Positions 52,480 to 63,259 of a stretch of 64,000 nt of DNA are shown one piece after another; the stretch's first letter is position 1, and every line of letters begins with the position of its first letter. The notes below the pieces were generated by a model. That model worked only from the letters and a program-made list of their open reading frames with translations. It made no database searches and was not told the DNA's origin. The translations under genes were made by a program, and so were the position numbers. The stretch lies in the NCBI RefSeq assembly GCF_040807025.1, contig NC_090943.1, forward strand, positions 1,350,356 to 1,414,355, given 5' to 3'. This stretch comes from Struthio camelus (Eukaryota > Chordata > Aves > Struthioniformes > Struthionidae).

Positions 52480-53660
52480 GCTGAGAAACGCCGAGAACTG
52501 GTAAGTAAGATCTCATGGGAGGCGCATTTAAAGGTGAAAGGAGTTAAGGAAACTGGCAGTTCTTCAAAGAAATGATACAAACACCACAAATACAAGCTAT
52601 CCCAATAGGAAGTGTAGTAGGAACCAGCTTGGCTACCTCACAAGTTCTTCACTGACCGCAGACTCGAGAAAAAAGTTCACAGAAAGTGGGAACTAGGTCA
52701 AATTACTAAGGCCAATTATAAGAGTGGCATAAGCATGTGGGGACAAAATCAGAAAGGTCAAGGCACAAATTGAGATGGAAATAGCTAGTATCATTAAGAG
52801 CAACAAGAAAACACTACATCAGTAGGGGAATGAGCAAGGGAGTCTTGGTCTGGACCCAGAGAAGAAGGAAGGCTGCTGACAAAAGAGTCTGAGAATCCAA
52901 AGTTTTTACTGTTTTTTTTTTTTTTTTTTCAAATGAGCCTTTAAAAATGTCAACTACAAGCAGACGTCTATCGAAATAAATAAGATACTATGATCTCAGC
53001 CCAGTGCGTGTTAACTGCAATGAAAAAGAATATTAAGTAGCATACATAGGTAAGCTGGGTATTTTCTGAACTTCGTCTTACGGCACTTAGAAAAACAGCT
53101 AAAGCCACTTCAGATCTATCGGCGCCTGGTAGAAACCCCAAGGGCTAGATACGGTTTTACAAGACTGTGCCCAGTTTCGGGCAGCCCATTGGAGAAGGCC
53201 CGGGAGAGCGCAACAAGAAAGCCCAGAGATCCAGAAGACATGGCCTTTGAGGCATGGACGAAAGGAGTGGGACTGGGGAATTTGGAGAATTGAAGAATGA
53301 GGGAGAGATGAGAACAGTCTCCAAGGATGCAAAAGCCTTCTCGGAAAAGGGAGCGAACAAGCAGTCTGTGGGCCTATGGTGGCACAGAAGAAGACAACAA
53401 ATGACGAAAGTCAGCGGCCCAAAGGGACTGTTCAGAGAGGCAGTAGGAAATACTTCTGAACTGTAAGGAGAAAGAAACACAGGTGCAGACCGCCTGTGGA
53501 GGGTGGGCAAGTCTCCTCGCAGAGGTCTTCAAGAGCAGGTTAGGTGGCTATCTGTGTGTGAGGCAAGGTCTGCTGACTCTCCTAAACAGCGAGGCTGTGG
53601 CCTAGAGGATCCCGTGGGTCCCTTTCAGCTCTGTTTTCTACGATACTCTGTTTTCCAGCA
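52480..53660 (+). mobile_element. Old CR1-family LINE lacking most of its RT core
   Basis: At 52,545-52,780 GGAAACTGGCAGTTCTTCAA, AATACAAGCTATCCCAATAG and GGGACAAAATCAGAAAGGTC occur in the order expected for the CR1 linker between the endonuclease and reverse-transcriptase domains. At 53,190-53,300 GGAGAAGGCCCGGGAGAGCG and ACATGGCCTTTGAGGCATGG match the end of ORF2, followed by 3' UTR to about 53,650. About 1 kb of RT is missing between these parts, where a T17 run (about 52,914) lies. The copy is diverged and dead. It could be one deleted copy or two adjoining ones. Confidence 0.8.
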
Positions 53661-53839
53661 CACTTCTCAGCACGGGCAGAACTGGGGCTGAAGTGAGTTT
53701 GGCCTCTGCAGCTGGTAGACACTTTACATCTGATCTTTTTTGTCTCTCTCTTTTTTCCCCCTAGGATATCTCAACTCAGGAATGTTGCTCAGATCTGTGT
53801 ATAATATTTGCGCTTATTAAATTAATTAGAACTAATTTT

Positions 53840-54010
53840 GCCGAAGCACCTAGGAGTCCCAACGCGGAACGAGGATCTCATTTTGCTAGGTGCTACGAAA
53901 ACACAGCACAAAAAATATGGTTCTTGCTTCAGAGAGCGCACAAGCTTAACTGCAAGGCAAGAGACAGCAGATGGAGACAATCTGTTGGACAGAAGAGCAC
54001 AAAGAAACAG
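53840..54010 (+). mobile_element. Ancient amniote interspersed repeat
   Basis: AAGCACCTAGGAGTCCCAAC, TTGCTAGGTGCTACGAAAAC and GCAAGAGACAGCAGATGG occur in an order that I remember from a repeat common in turtle and crocodilian genomes ('GTGCTAGGCGCTGTACAAACACA'). I cannot name the family reliably. The copy is diverged and has no coding content. Confidence 0.55.
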
Positions 54011-57000
54011 TGAGACAATACTGGCTGGCGTGGCAGGCTGTGCATTTTGATGATCGATGAGCCAAACCTGTTGGTTTTTTTTTTTGTAAACATTGGAAAA
54101 GGAAAGATTTCAGGAAGAGTTTGAGAGCAGGTAATGGCGTTCTTCTGGAGCTGCTTGGCGTGAGCTCCTCCCGAGGGCAGGGGGCACGGGGGCCCTGGGA
54201 AGCCTGCAATGAAGGTGCCCGTGTTATGTGTCTGAACGACAGGCCAGCCCGCGGCGTCGAAGGGCACTGAGGAAGGAGAGCAGACAGGAGATCTGGAAGA
54301 GAGCTGAGAACTCGACCTTGCCGTGAGATTGTCTCACAGGTCTGGGGTGACATTTTGGTTGGCCGGGAAGACTAGGATCCAACTGACCCAGCTTCAGCTC
54401 TTTAAAAGACAGCTGCCCAGTCCGTCGCTTAGGCTCCTTCTGTAGTCAGTCGCTGGAGTGAGACAGGCGCCTGCAGAGGACTGTTGGTCCTGTCTCACAG
54501 GCGGTGCAGCCAGGGGTGAGCTCTGAACCTCGCCGTCGCTCACAGCCTGCAGAGCGAGCTAACCGAAACGAAACCCCAGCATTCAGGGAGCTACACTTCT
54601 GCACGGTGAACCAGGCCAAAGGCGCGGACACGGAGCAGAAGGGGGGTCTCTGAAGTCATTCCTGTCGTCACCAGGCTGCTGAGGGTGTGTCGTGTATGGG
54701 ATCGGCAGAAATAGGAGAAGGCAGGAAAAGAAAAGAAAAACGGGAGCAGTGAGAGAGCGCACTGCGAGCAATAGCTGGGAGGACAAAAAAGCGCTGAAGA
54801 GGTGATTGAAGAGGCTGGAAGAGAAGCAGAACGGGCCAAAATGCCGAAAAGGGTCAGAAGGGGATGAGAGGTTGAGGAGGAGTGTGACGGGTGAGGGGAG
54901 AAAGGTGGATGCGAGGGGCGGGGGATCTGGGAGAGAGCCAGGAGGAAAGCCGAGGACCAACCGACCACCTGTATCCACGAGAGGAGAAAGACGGCGTTTT
55001 CCCTGGCTGCTTTGATGCCGTTTTGCTTGCAGCCATCCCCTGGACGTCGCTGGTTCCCTGCTGAGATGACTTTGCCGCCTGAGCCCTGCTGTTTTCAGCA
55101 TATTTCTTGGTGATTTTTTCAGTCTGCGCTGGAAAGGGCCTGGGGACCCCTCATGGAGAGCTAGCAGGTGTTTCACTTGGAAATGGAAAAGTGAATTTTA
55201 AAGGTGACCCAAAATTGGAATCAAAACATTTTTTTTTTCCTGCTTTATGAATGCAGTAAGTTATTCTTCACAGCCACAGGCAATTAGCAAACAAGTCATG
55301 GTTAAATGTAGCAAGGGATGTTTAGGCTAATCATTAAGGGAAAGTGTCTGAAGTGGGGATAATGAGGCACGGGAAAGAGACACCGAGAGACGGTGCAGAG
55401 AGTTTCTAAGAACAGGTTGGACAAACATCTGCCGAGAAAGATTTAAGCTGAGCTGACTTTTTGCCTGGAGGCAGGTGTTGCTCTACCTACATGACCTCTC
55501 CGGGTCCTTCCAGTCTTAAGCGCAGTGATTCTGCGATGCTTCTGCCTGTTTATTAGCCGAAATGTCAGGCCTTCCCTTCCGTCCTTCTGCCAGAGTTACT
55601 GGCGCTGCAAAATCGGTTTATGAGTGCCTCTTCACCGGGGGCAGACAGACCCGCCATCCTTGATCGTTTCCTCCTACGTCTTTATTAGTTGCTCCGTATA
55701 GAGGCCTCTATGTTTAGGCAAATTGGCAAAAAGTAAGATTTTAAATCTGGCAGAATAAGAATCACTGCCCTTCGTAGTTCTTTTCTCGGTTTACCTTCTA
55801 TTTCTTCCCTCCCAGTCCTATCAGTTCCCATAAAATCTTCCAGGATGACTAAGACCTAGATATAAGACTAACAGCCCCCCCCACCCCAGTTGTCTTAGTG
55901 GCTTGGTGGCTTTCTGTAACCAGCATAAGGAGAGGTAAAAGAGGGAGACAGACGCACTGATTTTTGTTATGCCTTTTTCCTTTCTAGGTGCCTTTTTAAA
56001 GGCAGCTCCGAAGTCCTGGCTTTCTCACAGCCCGCTCTGCGCTCTCAGATATCTAGATTTCTAGTTCTTTTCCCTGCCTCCTCCTCGTCCCTAGCGAGCG
56101 CCTTCTCCCTGCAGCCCGTAGGAATCGCCAAGAAGAGGCTTTGTAAATACCTGCTCTGGCATTTTTGCTCATTTGCCTATAGGCAAGCTGGGGTGGGGGG
56201 GAAAAAAACCCCACGGCAGATGTTCATGCCTCGCAACTCCCAGTCGCTAGCTCAACACAAAGAAACCGGTTTTCCTCTAGTTTGCCTATAGAAAAGAGCT
56301 GCAGTCAACGGCAGAGGGGCAAGGAGAGAGGTTACGGCAGGGTGAGCAGAAAGCCGCCTTTGAGTAATAGCGACAATGGCAGGAGCAGGCAGCATCCGCG
56401 TCCCGAATAATAGCGCTGCCTTCCTCGCTCAGCTCCGGGCTCCCTCTTTCTACTCGCTGTCACGGGGAGGGAGCCGCTTGCGTCGCAATTCTTCTCAAAC
56501 TCGGGCTCTTGCATTTCTTCGGAGGAACTCAGCACCTGGCTCAGCCCATCCATTATTCTCTCCAGCTGCTTTTTGCCATGTCACAGCCCGAGCGTTGAGC
56601 CGGCTGAATCGATCCCCAGCACACAAGCTGAGTTAAAGGGACAATTTGCCCATTTCTTTTCTTACCCTGCCATTGACTCCGCACAACATCTGCTCTCCTA
56701 TTAACCTTTCCTGGCCTCAAAACACTAATGGTCTTTCATGACTTTTAAGCATCGCTAAAGCATCTCAGATCAGCAACGACGGAGCGACTTGCAGGCAAGC
56801 CAATCCTCCCACGTCGCTATGCTCCTTTTGCAGTTGTGCAGTTTTACTTGCGCATTAAAATCCAACGAGGTGGGCACAGCCGTGAGCAAGCCAGGCATCT
56901 CCGCCGGCAGAAGTGGAGAACCGAGGCAGGGAAATCAAAGCGTCCGTCTCCTAAAAATCCTTTCGCATATACAACATCGAGGAGCCCAATACTCTCAGCT

Positions 57001-58718
57001 AAGCTTCCCTGCCATGCTTTGGGGCACTACCACAAACACCACGAGATGAATCGGTTTTGATTTGCTGAGTTGCTTTTTTTATATATACCATTGGTCAGGA
57101 ACTGCTTTTTAGCCGCTGGCGTGACACAGTCTAGCAGCTTGCTTATAGGCAGCATCGTTACCCTATGGATGCCATACGGCTCCACGATGCGATACCGACG
57201 GGGTTGGCTGCCTTGTAAATAGTTGCAAATAGGCACGAAGCAGATGGAAGGGAAGGGGAACCAGCTTTAGCGGCAGAATCCTCCCCGCCTTAGCGCGGTA
57301 ACAAGTCCCGAAACGTGAGAAGGAATATATTAAGAAGGACAAGCCGCACTGTGAGAGATGCAGCTGGACTTTGCCTGCGTTTTTGGTCCCCTTCCCGGCG
57401 GAAAAAAGATTTGGATCTTGCATTTCAGTGCAAGGCGCTCAGAGCTCTGCAGCGCCTGCAGGAGCCGAAAGGGAACCGCTACAGCGAGAGCAAGGCGCAG
57501 ACGTGGGACGGCACAGGCAAAAGGTGGTCTGAAACCGGCAGGTTTACTAGCGTACGTAGGTTTAGGGCTGCCCTATAGAGAGCTCCCAGGTAGGACCGTC
57601 TCCTGGCTCGTCCCCGTCTCCCGAAGGGCAGGGAGGGAACCAAGGCTCCGGCTGCAGCAGCGCGGAGCTGCCTACCGCACTCGCCGAGACCGGACCCGGC
57701 TTCCCAGCGCCACGAAAGGCTAGCGAGACAAAAGCGAAGCGGCTTGGCCTTTTTTAAGAAGCTTTCCGCTAAAGCGTTGACAGAAATGAAGCCATCAAAG
57801 GGCGAGAGAGGAAGTCCTTGCCCGGCTAAATAACTGGTTAAACGTCAGGAAGCAAAGGACTGAAAGAAATGCCGGGAAGGCAGGTTACCAGCAGGGCATC
57901 TCAGCCCTCCGTGCTGGGACCCAGCATACTCCTGAACGCGCTCCGCAGGGGGTTAAGAATGAGATGCTACCGTATCTCATAAGAATACAGAAAATGAGGA
58001 GAGAGGAACAACTGCGCCGGCTCAACCAACCCGACCGGGGAAAGGGCGGGTGAAACAAGCCCATAGCTGGTGTTCCCACAGCCGGTCTCCCGGGCGCCAG
58101 TAACGCGCAGCTCAGGGACTTCCAAAACCAGTGGTGGCCTTCAGCTCTCCCTCGTCCATGGACTTGTCCCCTTCTCCTATCCCTTCACCCCCCCCCCCCG
58201 GACCCATATAAACCGCCAGCATTGGGCATCTGGGGTGCTGAGGAGCCCCACGTTAACCCGGCAGGCGCGTGGAGAGCCAGCTCCTTCCTCTTGCTTCGAG
58301 GTGGCCGTTTACCACCACCGTTGGCTGCTCCCCTAACGCTCACAGCGGCCGAGCGGGTGAAAAGTCAGTCCTGGCGCGTCGTCGCGCCACACCGCCGGCG
58401 ACGTCCCGACCCCTGAGCTGGGGGCTCCTCACCGAGGCGCTTACCAAGGCTGGCGTAATAAAAGGGCAAAGTACCGCCAGTCTTGGGGGGGGGTGGGTGA
58501 GAAAAAAAAAAACCATGCAAAATCCAGCACCTGGGCAAATGTAAGGCGGCGGCACCGGGCGCCGTTAGCTGCCGCCGCGCGGCGATGGAGGCACAGCGCC
58601 AGCCGCGTCCTCGGGACACAGCGGGCAGAGACTGGACAGGCCCCAGGGGCAAAGAGCGGGGAGGGGGCGGCGGGGGGGGCGGGAGCTGCCGGCGGCGCCC
58701 AAGGTGGGGCTGGGGCCC
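54011..58718. other. CSPG5-ELP6 intergenic region
   Basis: No gene is recognisable. It contains a short CR1 3' fragment (55,370-55,535), T runs near 54,070 and 55,230, and a C run near 58,190. A TATA-like CATATAAACC at 58,204 has no associated coding exon. The stretch 56,300-58,700 is of mixed composition with CpG-containing patches but no recognisable exon. Confidence 0.65.
55370..55535 (+). mobile_element. CR1 3'-end fragment
   Basis: GTTGGACAAACATCTGCCGA, then TGGAGGCAGG, ACATGACCTCTCCGGGTCCT, TCCAGTCTTAAGC and a terminal GTGATTCTGCGATGC follow the layout of CR1 3' UTRs ('TTGGACTAGATGACCTC...GGTCCCTTCCAGC...ATTCTATGATT'). It is short and diverged. Confidence 0.65.
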
Positions 58719-61700
58719 GGGGTGTGGGGTGTAGGGGTGCGGGTGTGAGGGTGTGGGGGTGTATGTGTGTGTGGGGGGGTGAGGGTGTAGGGAGATGTGA
58801 GGGGTGTGTGTGTGTGTGAAGGTGTAGAGGGGTGTATGTGTGTGTGAGGGTGTGTTTTTAGGGTGTGTGGGGGTGTGTGCGTGTGTGTGGTGTGTGTGTG
58901 TGTTTAGGGTGTGTGTGTGTGTGTGAGGGTGTGGGTATGAGGGTGGGTGTGAGGGGTGTATGTGTGTGTGAGGGTGTATGTTTAGGGTGTGTGTGAGTGT
59001 GTGGGGGGTATGTGTGAGTGTGGTGTGTGTGTGTGTGTGAGAGTGTGGGGGGTGGTGTGTGTGTGTGTGAGTGTGTGTGTGAGAGTGTGGGGGGTGGGGT
59101 GTGTGTGTGTGAGTGTGTGTGTGTGGTGGGGGGGTGTGAGTGTGAGTGTGGGGGGTTTATGTGTGTGAGTGTGTGGGGGGTGTGGGGGGTGTGGGGGGTG
59201 TGTGTGAGTGTGAGTGCGTGTGGGGTGTGTGTGTGTCAGTGTGTGGGTGGTGAGTGTGAGTGGGGTGTGTGTGGGGGGTGTATGTGAGTGTGAGTGTGTG
59301 TGTGGGGTGTGTGGGGTGTGTGAGTGTGTGTGTGGTGTGTGGGGGGTGTATGTGAGTGTGAGTGTGTGTGTGGGGTGTGTGGGGTGTGTGAGTGTGTGTG
59401 TGGTGTGGGGGGGGTGTATGTGTGTGTGAGTGTGTGTGTGGTGTGCATGGTGTGTGTGTGGTGTATGTGAGTGTGTGTGTGGTGTGTGTGGGGGGTGTGT
59501 GTGGGGGGGTGTATGTGAGTGTGAGTGTGTGTGTGTGGTGTGAGTGTGGTGTGTGTGGGGTGTATGTGAGTGTGTGTGGGGTGTGTGTGTGGGGGTGTAT
59601 GTGAGTGTGAGTGTGTGTGTGGTGTGTGTGGGGGGTGTGGTGTGTGTGGGGGTGTATGTGAGTGTGTGTGTGGTGTGTGTGGTGTGCGTGGTGTGTGAGT
59701 GTGGTGTGTGTGGGTGTATGTGAGTGTGAGTGTGTGTGGTGTGTGTGTGTGGGATGTATGTGAGTGTGAGTGTGGTGTGTGTGGGGTGTATGTGAGTGTG
59801 AGTGTGTGTGGTGTGTGTATGTGGGATGTATGTGAGTGTGAGTGTGGTGTGTGGGGGTGTATGTGAGTGTGAGTGTGTGTGGTGTGTGTATGTGGGATGT
59901 ATGTGAGTGTGAGTGTGGTGTGTGTGGGGTGTATGTGAGTGTGAGTGTGGTGTGTGTGGGGTGTATGTGAGTGTGAGTGTGAGTGTGTGTGTGGTGTGTG
60001 TGGGGGGTGTATGTGAGTGTGAGTGTGGTGAGGGGGGTTTATGTGAGTGTGAGTGTGGTGTGGGGGGTGTATGTGATTGTGAGTGTGAGTGTGTGGGGGG
60101 TGTATGTGAGTGTGAGTGTGAGTGTGGTGTGTGTGGGGGGTGTATGTGAGTGTGGTGAGGGGGGTTTATGTGAGTGTGAGTGTGGTGTGGGGGGGTGTAT
60201 GTGAGTGTGAGTGTGAGTGTGTGTGGGGGTGTATGTGAGTGTGAGTGTGGTGTGTGGGGGGTGTATGTGAGTGTGAGTGTGCTGTGTGGGGGTGTATGTG
60301 AGTGTGAGTGTGAGTGTGAGTGTGGTGTGAGGGGGTGTATGTGTATGTGAGTGTGAGTGTGAGTGTGTGGGGGGTGTATGTGAGTGTGAGTGTGAGTGTG
60401 TGGGGGGTGTATGTGAGTGTGAGTGTGCTGTGTGGGGGTGTATGTGAGTGTGAGTGTGAGTGTGAGTGTGGTGTGAGGGGGTGTATGTGTATGTGAGTGT
60501 GAGTGTGTGGGGGGGTGTATGTGAGTGTGAGTGTGGTGTGTGGGGGTGTATGTGAGTGTGAGTGTGGTGTGAGGGGGTGTATGTGAGTGTGAGTGTGAGT
60601 GTGTGGGGGGTGTATGTGAGTGTGAGTGTGAGTGTGGTGTGTGTGGGGGGTGTATGTGAGTGTGAGTGTGGTGTGGGGGGTTTATGTGAGTGTGAGTGTG
60701 GTGTGGGGGGTGTATGTGAGTGTGAGTGTGAGTGTGTGTGGGGGTGTATGTGAGTGTGAGTGTGTGTGGGGGGTGTATGTGAGTGTGAGTGTGAGTGTGG
60801 TGTGTGTGGGGGGTGTATGTGAGTGTGAGTGTGGTGAGGGGGGTTTATGTGAGTGTGAGTGTGGTGTGGGGGGGTGTATGTGAGTGTGAGTGTGAGTGTG
60901 TGGGGGGGTGTATGTGAGTGTGAGTGTGGTGTGTGGGGGTGTATGTGAGTGTGAGTGTGAGTGTGTGGGGGGTGTATGTGAGTGTGAGTGTGCTGTGTGG
61001 GGGTGTATGTGAGTGTGAGTGTGAGTGTGGTGTGAGGGGGTGTATGTGTATGTGAGTGTGAGTGTGAGTGTGTGGGGGGTGTATGTGAGTGTGAGTGTGG
61101 TGTGTGGGGGTGTATGTGAGTGTGAGTGTGGTGTGAGGGGGTGTATGTGAGTGTGAGTGTGAGTGTGTGGGAGTGTATGTGAGTGTGAGTGTGAGTGTGG
61201 TGTGGGGGTGTATGTGAGTGTGAGTGTGAGTGTGTGGGGGGTGTATGTGAGTGTGAGTGTGCTGTGTGGGGGTGTATGTGAGTGTGAGTGTGAGTGTGGT
61301 GTGAGGGGGTGTATGTGTATGTGAGTGTGAGTGTGAGTGTGTGGGGGGTGTATGTGAGTGTGAGTGTGGTGTGTGGGGGTGTATGTGAGTGTGAGTGTGG
61401 TGTGAGGGGGTGTATGTGAGTGTGAGTGTGAGTGTGTGGGAGTGTATGTGAGTGTGAGTGTGAGTGTGGTGTGGGGGTGTATGTGAGTGTGAGTGTGGTG
61501 TGGGGGTGTATGTGAGTGTGAGTGTGTGGGGGGTGTATGTGAGTGTGAGTGTGAGTGTGTGGGGGGTGTATGTGAGTGTGAGTGTGGTGTGTGGGGGTGT
61601 ATGTGAGTGTGAGTGTGAGTGTGTGGGGGGTGTATGTGAGTGTGAGTGTGCTGTGTGGGGGTGTATGTGAGTGTGAGTGTGAGTGTGAGTGTGGTGTGAG

Positions 61701-62350
61701 GGGGTGTATGTGAGTGTGAGTGTGGTGTGGGGGTGTATGTGATTGTGAGTGTGAGTGTGTGGGGGGTGTATGTGAGTGTGAGTGTGAGTGTGGTGTGTGT
61801 GGGGGGTGTATGTGAGTGTGAGTGTGGTGAGGGGGGTTTATGTGAGTGTGAGTGTGGTGTGGGGGGGTGTATGTGAGTGTGAGTGTGAGTGTGTGGGGGG
61901 GTGTATGTGAGTGTGAGTGTGGTGTGTGGGGGTGTATGTGAGTGTGAGTGTGAGTGTGTGGGGGGTGTATGTGAGTGTGAGTGTGCTGTGTGGGGGTGTA
62001 TGTGAGTGTGAGTGTGAGTGTGAGTGTGGTGTGAGGGGGTGTATGTGTATGTGAGTGTGAGTGTGAGTGTGTGGGGGGGTGTATGTGAGTGTGAGTGTGA
62101 GTGTGGTGTGAGGGGGTGTATGTGTATGTGAGTGTGAGTGTGGTGTGAGGGGGTGTATGTGTATGTGAGTGTGAGTGTGAGTGTGTGGGGGGTGTATGTG
62201 AGTGTGAGTGTGAGTGTGTGGGGGTGTATGTGAGTGAGTGTGAGTGTGGTGTGTGTGGGGTGTATGTGAGTGTGAGTGTGAGTGTTTGGGGGGGTGTATG
62301 TGAGTGTGAGTGTGAGTGTGTGTGGGGGTGTATGTGAGTGTGAGTGTGAG
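58719..62350 (+). repeat. 3.6-kb GT-rich higher-order array before ELP6
   Basis: The + strand consists almost wholly of G and T with spaced A: a (GTGT/GTGAGT) background cut into roughly 30-base units of the form GGGGGTGTATGTGAGTGTGA. Longer copies are nested inside: a GGGAGTGTATG variant recurs 269 bases apart (61,171 and 61,440), and an AGGGGGGTTTATG block near 60,837 recurs near 61,830. The left end (58,719-59,500) is less regular. The array stops at 62,350, 191 bases before the ELP6 start codon. Long His/Thr/Ser/Pro frames on the - strand (up to 955 codons) result from the repeat. Confidence 0.97.
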
Positions 62351-62541
62351 CTCCCCGCCCCCCCCAGCAGGCGGCGCCCCCAGGCCGGGGAGGGGGGGGG
62401 GAGGCGGGGAGCGGCCCGCGCATGCGCGCTGCTCGCCCCAGCGCCGCCTTCCCCCCAGGCGCACGTGCCTGCGCGCCCAGCTTTTCGGCCCTCCGCGGCC
62501 GCCGTCGGGGCCGCGGGGCGCGGCGGGGCCGCCGCGGCGAG
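62351..62541 (+). promoter_or_regulatory. ELP6: ELP6 CpG-island promoter with NRF1 site
   Basis: This abruptly GC- and CpG-rich sequence contains a perfect palindromic NRF1 motif GCGCATGCGC at 62,418-62,427, about 115 bases before the start codon. No TATA box is visible. This fits the promoter of a housekeeping gene. The 5' UTR is GC-rich with CGCGGCGAG before the ATG; the exact start site is not resolvable. Confidence 0.8.
62418..62427 (+). promoter_or_regulatory. NRF1 binding motif
   Basis: GCGCATGCGC is the consensus NRF1 palindrome. It is centred in the short gap between the GT-rich array and ELP6 exon 1, a usual distance from CpG-island start sites. Confidence 0.8.
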
Positions 62542-62595
62542 ATGTTCGCGGAGCTGAACGAGCTGCTGAACGCCTCCCCGCAGCGGCCGGAGCAG
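62542..62595 (+). CDS. ELP6: ELP6 coding exon 1
   Basis: ELP6 is one of the RecA-like subunits (Elp4-Elp5-Elp6) of Elongator, which modifies wobble uridines of cytoplasmic tRNAs. The exon encodes MFAELNELLNASPQRPEQ, aligning with the human start MFPELNNLLNTTPDRAEQ (from memory). It then meets donor GTGAGG at 62,596 in phase 0, which is where I expect human exon 1 to end. Gene order after CSPG5 on the same strand supports the call. The next expected exon (starting GKLTLLCDAK in human) is not in the window, so only 18 residues are seen. Confidence 0.88.
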
Positions 62596-62686
62596 GTGAG
62601 GGCGGGCCGGGGCCGGGGCCGGGGCCGGGGCCAGGCCGGGCCGGGGCCAGCGGCCGCTGGCCGTGGCGGCAAAGAAGGGCCGCGAC

Positions 62687-62693
62687 CCGGAAG
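62687..62693 (+). promoter_or_regulatory. ETS/GABPA motif
   Basis: CCGGAAG (in ACCCGGAAGGGG) is the core ETS/GABPA site common in housekeeping promoters. It lies 90 bases into ELP6 intron 1, near the ZNF143 site. Confidence 0.6.
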
Positions 62694-62705
62694 GGGCCGC
62701 GCGGT

Positions 62706-62724
62706 GCATGCTGGGAGTTGTAGT
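62706..62724 (-). promoter_or_regulatory. ZNF143 (Staf/SBS) motif
   Basis: GCATGCTGGGAGTTGTAGT is the reverse complement of the ZNF143 consensus ACTACAAYTCCCAGMATGC and matches at every fixed position. It lies 111 bases downstream of the ELP6 exon 1 donor, in the same CpG island. A partial second copy (GCACGCTGGGAG) lies near 62,770. ZNF143 sites of this kind mark CpG promoters and some chromatin-loop anchors. Confidence 0.9.
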
Positions 62725-63205
62725 CCTCGGGGGGGGGGAGGGGCGCGTTGCATGGCGGGAAGGGCGCGGGGCACGCTGGGAGCGGGAGGCCTGGCGCCGC
62801 CATGGCGGTGGCTTCGGGCGGGCCGGGGCCTGGCGGCGCCTCCGTCCCCGGCCGCGGTGTCGGCACCTCCGATGTCCGCCTTTACGGAGGGCCTGGTCAC
62901 TGCCACGGTGTAAATACCAAACGGAGCAAAAACGGGAGTAAAACCTGTTACCCCAAACAGCTGTGGGACTCTGCGCGCTTTTAGGCCTCCGAATTAATTC
63001 ACTTCATCAGTTTTTGTGCTGACGAAGTCATGCGGTAGCAAAACACCCGTGTCCGGTGTAAGAGCTGTAAAGCGCTTCAGGGAAAAAGTTCATAAAACGT
63101 GTAACAGCTTTTTTTTTTTTTTCCCTGAGATATTAGCATAGATAATAATAACCGGTATTTCATTTCATAAGTCCTAAGTTTCTCACTTCTCTCCCTGCCT
63201 TGTAG

Positions 63206-63259
63206 CGGCTGCGATCTGAGCAGGGCGGCTTTCTCCCCGGGCTAGAGATCGCCGGCGAG
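63206..63259 (+). other. Candidate 54-bp cassette exon in ELP6 intron 1
   Basis: A pyrimidine-rich acceptor (TCTCTCCCTGCCTTGTAG) and donor GTAATG bracket exactly 18 codons that are open in the phase ELP6 exon 1 would impose, giving RLRSEQGGFLPGLEIAGE. The block is GC-richer than its flanks. It does not resemble the expected ELP6 exon 2, so it could be an optional exon or coincidence. Confidence 0.3.

Noticed and set aside
58204-58213. TATA-like CATATAAACC as a core promoter
   Set aside because: No coding exon, CpG island or conserved transcript start follows it, and the next gene (ELP6) has its own CpG-island promoter 4 kb downstream.
60039-62906. A 955-codon open frame on the - strand running from the ELP6 promoter through the GT array
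   Set aside because: Nearly all of it is His/Thr/Ser/Pro translation of the tandem array, and the non-repeat start is stop-poor CpG-island DNA. No domain, splice context or homologue is recognisable. Divergent promoter transcription is possible but does not make it a protein gene.
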